DNA from: Alphaproteobacteria bacterium
GTDB lineage: Bacteria > Pseudomonadota > Alphaproteobacteria > Rhizobiales > Rhizobiaceae
DNA: 64,000 nt
Assembly (NCBI GenBank): GCA_024742485.1
Contig: JANSYK010000002.1
Span: 1,550,001-1,614,000, forward strand
Reading direction: 5' to 3'
This document shows, piece by piece, positions 61,381 through 64,000 of the stretch. The position numbers and the translations under genes are program-made. Every line of letters begins with the position of its first letter. Within the stretch, counting starts at the first letter, position 1. Below the pieces are notes generated by a model, which saw only the letters and a list, made by a program, of their open reading frames with translations, did no database searches and was not told the origin of the DNA.

Positions 61381-61734
61381 TCAGGCCCCGCGCTCAAGAA
61401 AATGAATGACCTGGGTATCGTTTGGAATCCGGAAGGCAATTGCGGTGCGGCAACCGCCGGCACACTCGATCGTCGTGGTGAACGCTTCAACAAAACCGCT
61501 TAGGGCCAGCGCATTGGCTGCGGCGATGGTCCGATCGATCGACAGTTCCAGATGCGTGGCAAGTGCTTCACAGGTCGCGCAATGCCCTTCAAGGTTGAAA
61601 CGGCGAATGGCCAGCAGCACCGACAGCTGATCGGCGATTTTGGTGTTGCATCGCGGATGTTCGGCAGCAGTGGGCCGGTTCAGATGATCGAAAAGTGCCA
61701 GAATTTTCGCCGGGTCTGAAGGTGCGTCCGCCAT
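61381..61734 (-). CDS. small winged-helix regulator with CxxC and CxxxC motifs
   Basis: A 117-residue protein with a MarR-like winged-helix pattern (ADQLSVLLAIRRFNLEGHCA, then CEALATHLELSIDRTIAAAN). It holds five cysteines, at 29, 52, 55, 91 and 95. The arrangement HCATC (51-55) and CAGGC (91-95) looks like a paired metal or Fe-S site, or a redox switch. It begins 5 bases after the stop of the other small regulator, so both are co-transcribed and may form a heteromer. The exact family is not recognised. Confidence 0.6.
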   Translation of the reverse strand: MADAPSDPAKILALFDHLNRPTAAEHPRCNTKIADQLSVLLAIRRFNLEGHCATCEALATHLELSIDRTIAAANALALSGFVEAFTTTIECAGGCRTAIAFRIPNDTQVIHFLERGA

Positions 61735-61739
61735 TGCGA

Positions 61740-62090
61740 TTAACTGTCCCCATTGCCTCCGGATATCGCCTGACGTAGCGCTGCAATGTCCGGTGTTTCC
61801 CTGACCCTCAGCACATAGGCGTGGCCGCGGCCCTGCCTGTTGTGAACCCGTTGACGCTCAACCAGGCCGCGTTCGACCAGGCGCAGCACCAGCCGGCTTG
61901 TTTGTGCCGTTCCCAACCCGAATACGTCGCCCAGGCGCTGTGTTGTCAGTGGCGTTTCGTGATTTTGAAGGGCATTGATCGTCAACAAAATCGCGACCTG
62001 CTGCAGCCGGGCAGCCGGCGTTTCATTGTCAAAAACGGTTTCGACGATCTGCTTCACCAAATGCCAAATCAATTCATCTTCAGGTTGCAT
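61740..62090 (-). CDS. MarR-like winged-helix regulator
   Basis: A 116-residue DNA-binding protein: LQQVAILLTINALQNHETPL, TTQRLGDVFGLGTAQTSRLV (helix-turn-helix) and LRLVERGLVERQRVHNRQGR with the wing arginines. The ATG at 62090 has aagga upstream; the frame is open a further 18 codons to 62144. A tatata (62106-62111) lies about 15 bases upstream and may be the promoter -10 region or an operator. The partner gene follows 5 bases after its stop. Confidence 0.7.
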   Translation of the reverse strand: MQPEDELIWHLVKQIVETVFDNETPAARLQQVAILLTINALQNHETPLTTQRLGDVFGLGTAQTSRLVLRLVERGLVERQRVHNRQGRGHAYVLRVRETPDIAALRQAISGGNGDS

Positions 62091-62191
62091 GTTCCTTAAC
62101 TTCTTTATATAGAGAGGTCCAGCTCTTTTTTTGAGCCGGCGCAATTTACTGTTTTTTCAAAGACTTGCTCAAGCGGCGATTGCCGTAGCGG

Positions 62192-63583
62192 TTAACGCTG
62201 TGGTGGAGCGATACGGCACTGTCCGAGTGCGGATGTTCGTTCCCCCGCCAGGTGCTGAATATTGTCCGCAAGATGGGCGATGGTTGTCAGGTCCGTATCC
62301 TTTTCAATGGCTGATATGCGCAGCACGGTTTCGCCATGCCAGACGGTGGTGCGCACAAATGTCGAAAACTCCGCGTTGAGCCGGTCGGCGAGCATGCAGG
62401 TGGCGTGGTCGCATTCATCGACGCGCAGAACGACCTGATTGAGGTCAACACGGTTGCGGATCGCCACCGTGGGGACGGCGGCCAGGCGGTTTTGCAATTC
62501 GGCTGCACAGTGACAGTGCCGGCGCACGGTTTCAATGACCCCCTCACGACCGAGAGACCGGATTACCGCCCATGCCGCGAAGCCGCGCGCCCGGCGGGAG
62601 AGTTCCGGGTTGAATTCGGTCGGATTGCGACCGTCGCCGGGCGCGCGGTTGAGATAGTCGGCGGTGATGTCCATAGCCCTGCGGTGAGCCGTTTCGTGCC
62701 GGACAATGGAAAAGCCCGAATCATAGGGGATCTGCAACCATTTGTGTCCGTCGACGGACCAACTGTCGGCCTGATCAAGCGCCTTGGTCAGATGCGCCTT
62801 TTCCGGCAGAACCCTGGCCCACAGACCGAAGGCTCCGTCCACATGGAGCCAGGCATCATGCGCCCGGCAGAGCTGGCCGAGGGCGACGAAATCGTCAAAT
62901 CCGCCGGAATTGATGTGTCCGGCGGTGGCAATGACGATTTTCGGACCTCTCCGCGCTGCCATGGCGTCATACAGCCTGTCGGTTTGCATGAGCCCCTGAT
63001 CGTCAGACGGGATGCGGATGAAATTGGCCTCGCCGAAACCAAGATAACGCAGGGCGGCAAAATTGGTGGCGTGAGCATCCTCCCCCAGGAAGATGTGGAT
63101 CAGGGGCGCGGCTTGCAGGCCCTGTTGTGCGATGTCGTGGCCGGCGCGTGCCAGCACCTCACCGCGGGCGGCGGCGAGTCCGACAAATCCGGCCATTGTC
63201 GCACCGGTCACCAGCCCGACAGAGCTATTTCGCGGCAGATCCAGAAGGTCGAGAATCCAGTCGCTGACCGCTTCCTCTGCAATCGCAGCAGCGGGCGAGG
63301 TCTGGAAGATTCCGGCATTTTGACCCCAGATGGAGGTCAGCCAGTCCGCCGCGACCCCGGTGGTATCGGAACCGCCCATGACCCAGGCGAAGAAATTCGG
63401 ATTGGTGGTGGCGACCAGGCCAGGCTCGGCGGCGCTGATCAGTTCACCGATCACAGCAGCGCCGTCCAGGCCCCTTTCGGGAGTCGGAAGACAGAATGTT
63501 CGGCGCAGATCGCCAGCGGTTGCCGTTGCGTCGAGCGCGCGGGTCCGCTGGCGGAAATCGACCGCATAGTCATAGGCGGCCAC
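62192..63583 (-). CDS. pyridoxal-dependent decarboxylase (aromatic-L-amino-acid decarboxylase type)
   Basis: A 463-residue group II PLP decarboxylase. Features: NPNFFAWVMGGSDTTGVAAD (about residues 61-80), GLVTGATMAGFVGLAAARGE, HVDGAFGLWARVL and the PLP Lys in SWSVDGHKWLQIPYDSGF. Such enzymes decarboxylate tryptophan, tyrosine, DOPA, glutamate or similar substrates, and some act as amine oxidases/aldehyde synthases. The start is uncertain: a GTG at 63583 is the only common start after the in-frame stop. A glutaredoxin gene ends 33 bases upstream on the same strand. Confidence 0.88.
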   Translation of the reverse strand: MAAYDYAVDFRQRTRALDATATAGDLRRTFCLPTPERGLDGAAVIGELISAAEPGLVATTNPNFFAWVMGGSDTTGVAADWLTSIWGQNAGIFQTSPAAAIAEEAVSDWILDLLDLPRNSSVGLVTGATMAGFVGLAAARGEVLARAGHDIAQQGLQAAPLIHIFLGEDAHATNFAALRYLGFGEANFIRIPSDDQGLMQTDRLYDAMAARRGPKIVIATAGHINSGGFDDFVALGQLCRAHDAWLHVDGAFGLWARVLPEKAHLTKALDQADSWSVDGHKWLQIPYDSGFSIVRHETAHRRAMDITADYLNRAPGDGRNPTEFNPELSRRARGFAAWAVIRSLGREGVIETVRRHCHCAAELQNRLAAVPTVAIRNRVDLNQVVLRVDECDHATCMLADRLNAEFSTFVRTTVWHGETVLRISAIEKDTDLTTIAHLADNIQHLAGERTSALGQCRIAPPQR

Positions 63584-63616
63584 CAGCGCCGGATCCGTTG
63601 GGTTTCATGACGGAAC

Positions 63617-64000
63617 TCATCGCGGGTGCAGCCATGTTGGAAGAAAACTATAGGCATCGCGATTCATGGTCGCATCGAATGCGACACCACTTTGCGCCAA
63701 CATGGTTTTCAGCGATCCGTCATTGAACGCATCGAATGTTTCAGTCGCACCGCCAACATGCTTGCCGCCGATGAAAATCTGCGGAATGGTCGGGACACCG
63801 GTCATCTGGTGCAAAACGGTGCGGATATGCCCACCGCGATTGTCTTTTTGGTAGGCAACGGAATCAAGATCGATGGATTGGAATGCGATCCCGGCTTCGG
63901 CAAACATCTTGCGCACCGACCAGCAGAATTCGCACCATTCCAGGGCAAACATGACGACGGGTTGCTCCGGATTGTCCAGCACGTCTTTTACATAGGCCTC
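63617..64000 (-). CDS. glutaredoxin-domain protein (N-terminus outside the window)
   Basis: The frame is open to the window edge and codes for at least 127 residues. It shows the glutaredoxin fold with active site WCEFCWS (a CxxC with Glu-Phe instead of the usual Pro-Tyr), and TGVPTIPQIFIGGKHVGGAT, the cis-Pro and GSH-binding region. The first codons inside the window (EAYVKDVLDNPEQPVVMFAL) look like the usual start of such domains. A GTG at 63982 could be an internal start, but the upstream part is probably real. It reduces disulfides with glutathione. It lies ahead of the decarboxylase, probably in one operon. Confidence 0.85.
   Translation of the reverse strand, partial: EAYVKDVLDNPEQPVVMFALEWCEFCWSVRKMFAEAGIAFQSIDLDSVAYQKDNRGGHIRTVLHQMTGVPTIPQIFIGGKHVGGATETFDAFNDGSLKTMLAQSGVAFDATMNRDAYSFLPTWLHPR

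Noticed and set aside
62336-63610. Long plus-strand open frame of 424 codons
   Set aside because: It is antisense to the PLP decarboxylase, whose catalytic motifs are intact; the translated protein is Gly/Arg-rich and shadow-like.
1-64000. CRISPR array, tRNA/rRNA genes, insertion sequences or prophage genes
   Set aside because: No regularly spaced repeats, cloverleaf-like segments, transposase or integrase motifs, or phage structural genes were noticed on either strand.

Overview
The window is a GC-rich, densely coded stretch of chromosome (or large replicon) from an alphaproteobacterium. It is most likely a member of the Hyphomicrobiales (Rhizobiales). The reasons are the many solute-uptake systems of different classes (Ugp, Opp/Dpp, Pot-like ABC, TRAP, TTT), the GntR/LysR/Lrp regulators beside them, short intergenic gaps with ATGA/GTGA overlaps, and a small palindromic intergenic repeat. 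No rRNA, tRNA, CRISPR array, transposase or phage gene was seen. The species call is inference.

Layout. 1-4167: end of ugpB, then ugpA, ugpE, ugpC and a glycerophosphodiesterase (glycerol-3-phosphate and glycerophosphodiester uptake). 4184-8397: RND efflux pump with its membrane-fusion protein. 8885-9403: OsmC-like protein. 9420-15389: tripartite tricarboxylate transporter (TctA-TctB fusion plus TctC) with two fumarylacetoacetase-fold enzymes around a GntR/FCD regulator. 15405-16364: a secreted protein and a one-helix membrane protein, both unknown. 16487-19372: divergent LysR regulator and ilvD. 19445-26986: dipeptide/oligopeptide ABC operon containing an aspartoacylase-like enzyme, followed by a GntR regulator. 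27196-30250: aldo/keto reductase, HEAFPGH metallopeptidase and SAM methyltransferase. 30406-33833: quinone oxidoreductase, gamma-glutamyltransferase and an Lrp-type regulator. 34029-41553: Pot-like ABC transporter (its binding protein interrupted by an in-frame amber codon) overlapping an M28-like protein, an SDR and a ketopantoate-reductase-like protein. 41651-42859: divergent S-adenosylhomocysteinase-like protein. 43326-46134: TRAP transporter. 46141-47854: SRPBCC protein and a Pta-type acyltransferase. 47959-55880: probable small biosynthetic cassette. 56269-64000: predicted aminopeptidase, L-fucose mutarotase/dehydrogenase pair, two tail-to-tail DUF3095 proteins, two small winged-helix regulators, a PLP decarboxylase and a glutaredoxin that runs off the window.

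The most interesting region is 47959-55880. An asparagine-synthetase-type amidotransferase, a stand-alone acyl carrier protein, an AMP-forming ligase and an NAD-synthetase-like enzyme form one tightly packed plus-strand operon. It meets, six bases away, a minus-strand operon of a DegT-type aminotransferase, a PrmC/HemK-type methyltransferase and a double GNAT-like protein. Together they look like a pathway that activates a carboxylate, holds it on a carrier protein, amidates it and tailors it. I do not recognise the product.

Other structure not explained by ordinary genes: a gapless 95-bp two-hairpin repeat present twice, each copy directly after a stop codon; a 121-bp remnant of the 3' end of an S-adenosylhomocysteinase-like gene about 11 kb from the intact relative; perfect inverted operators between the peptide-transporter GntR regulator and the aldo/keto reductase; an 18-bp palindrome in the GntR/FCD divergent promoter; and stem-loops after four solute-binding genes inside their operons.
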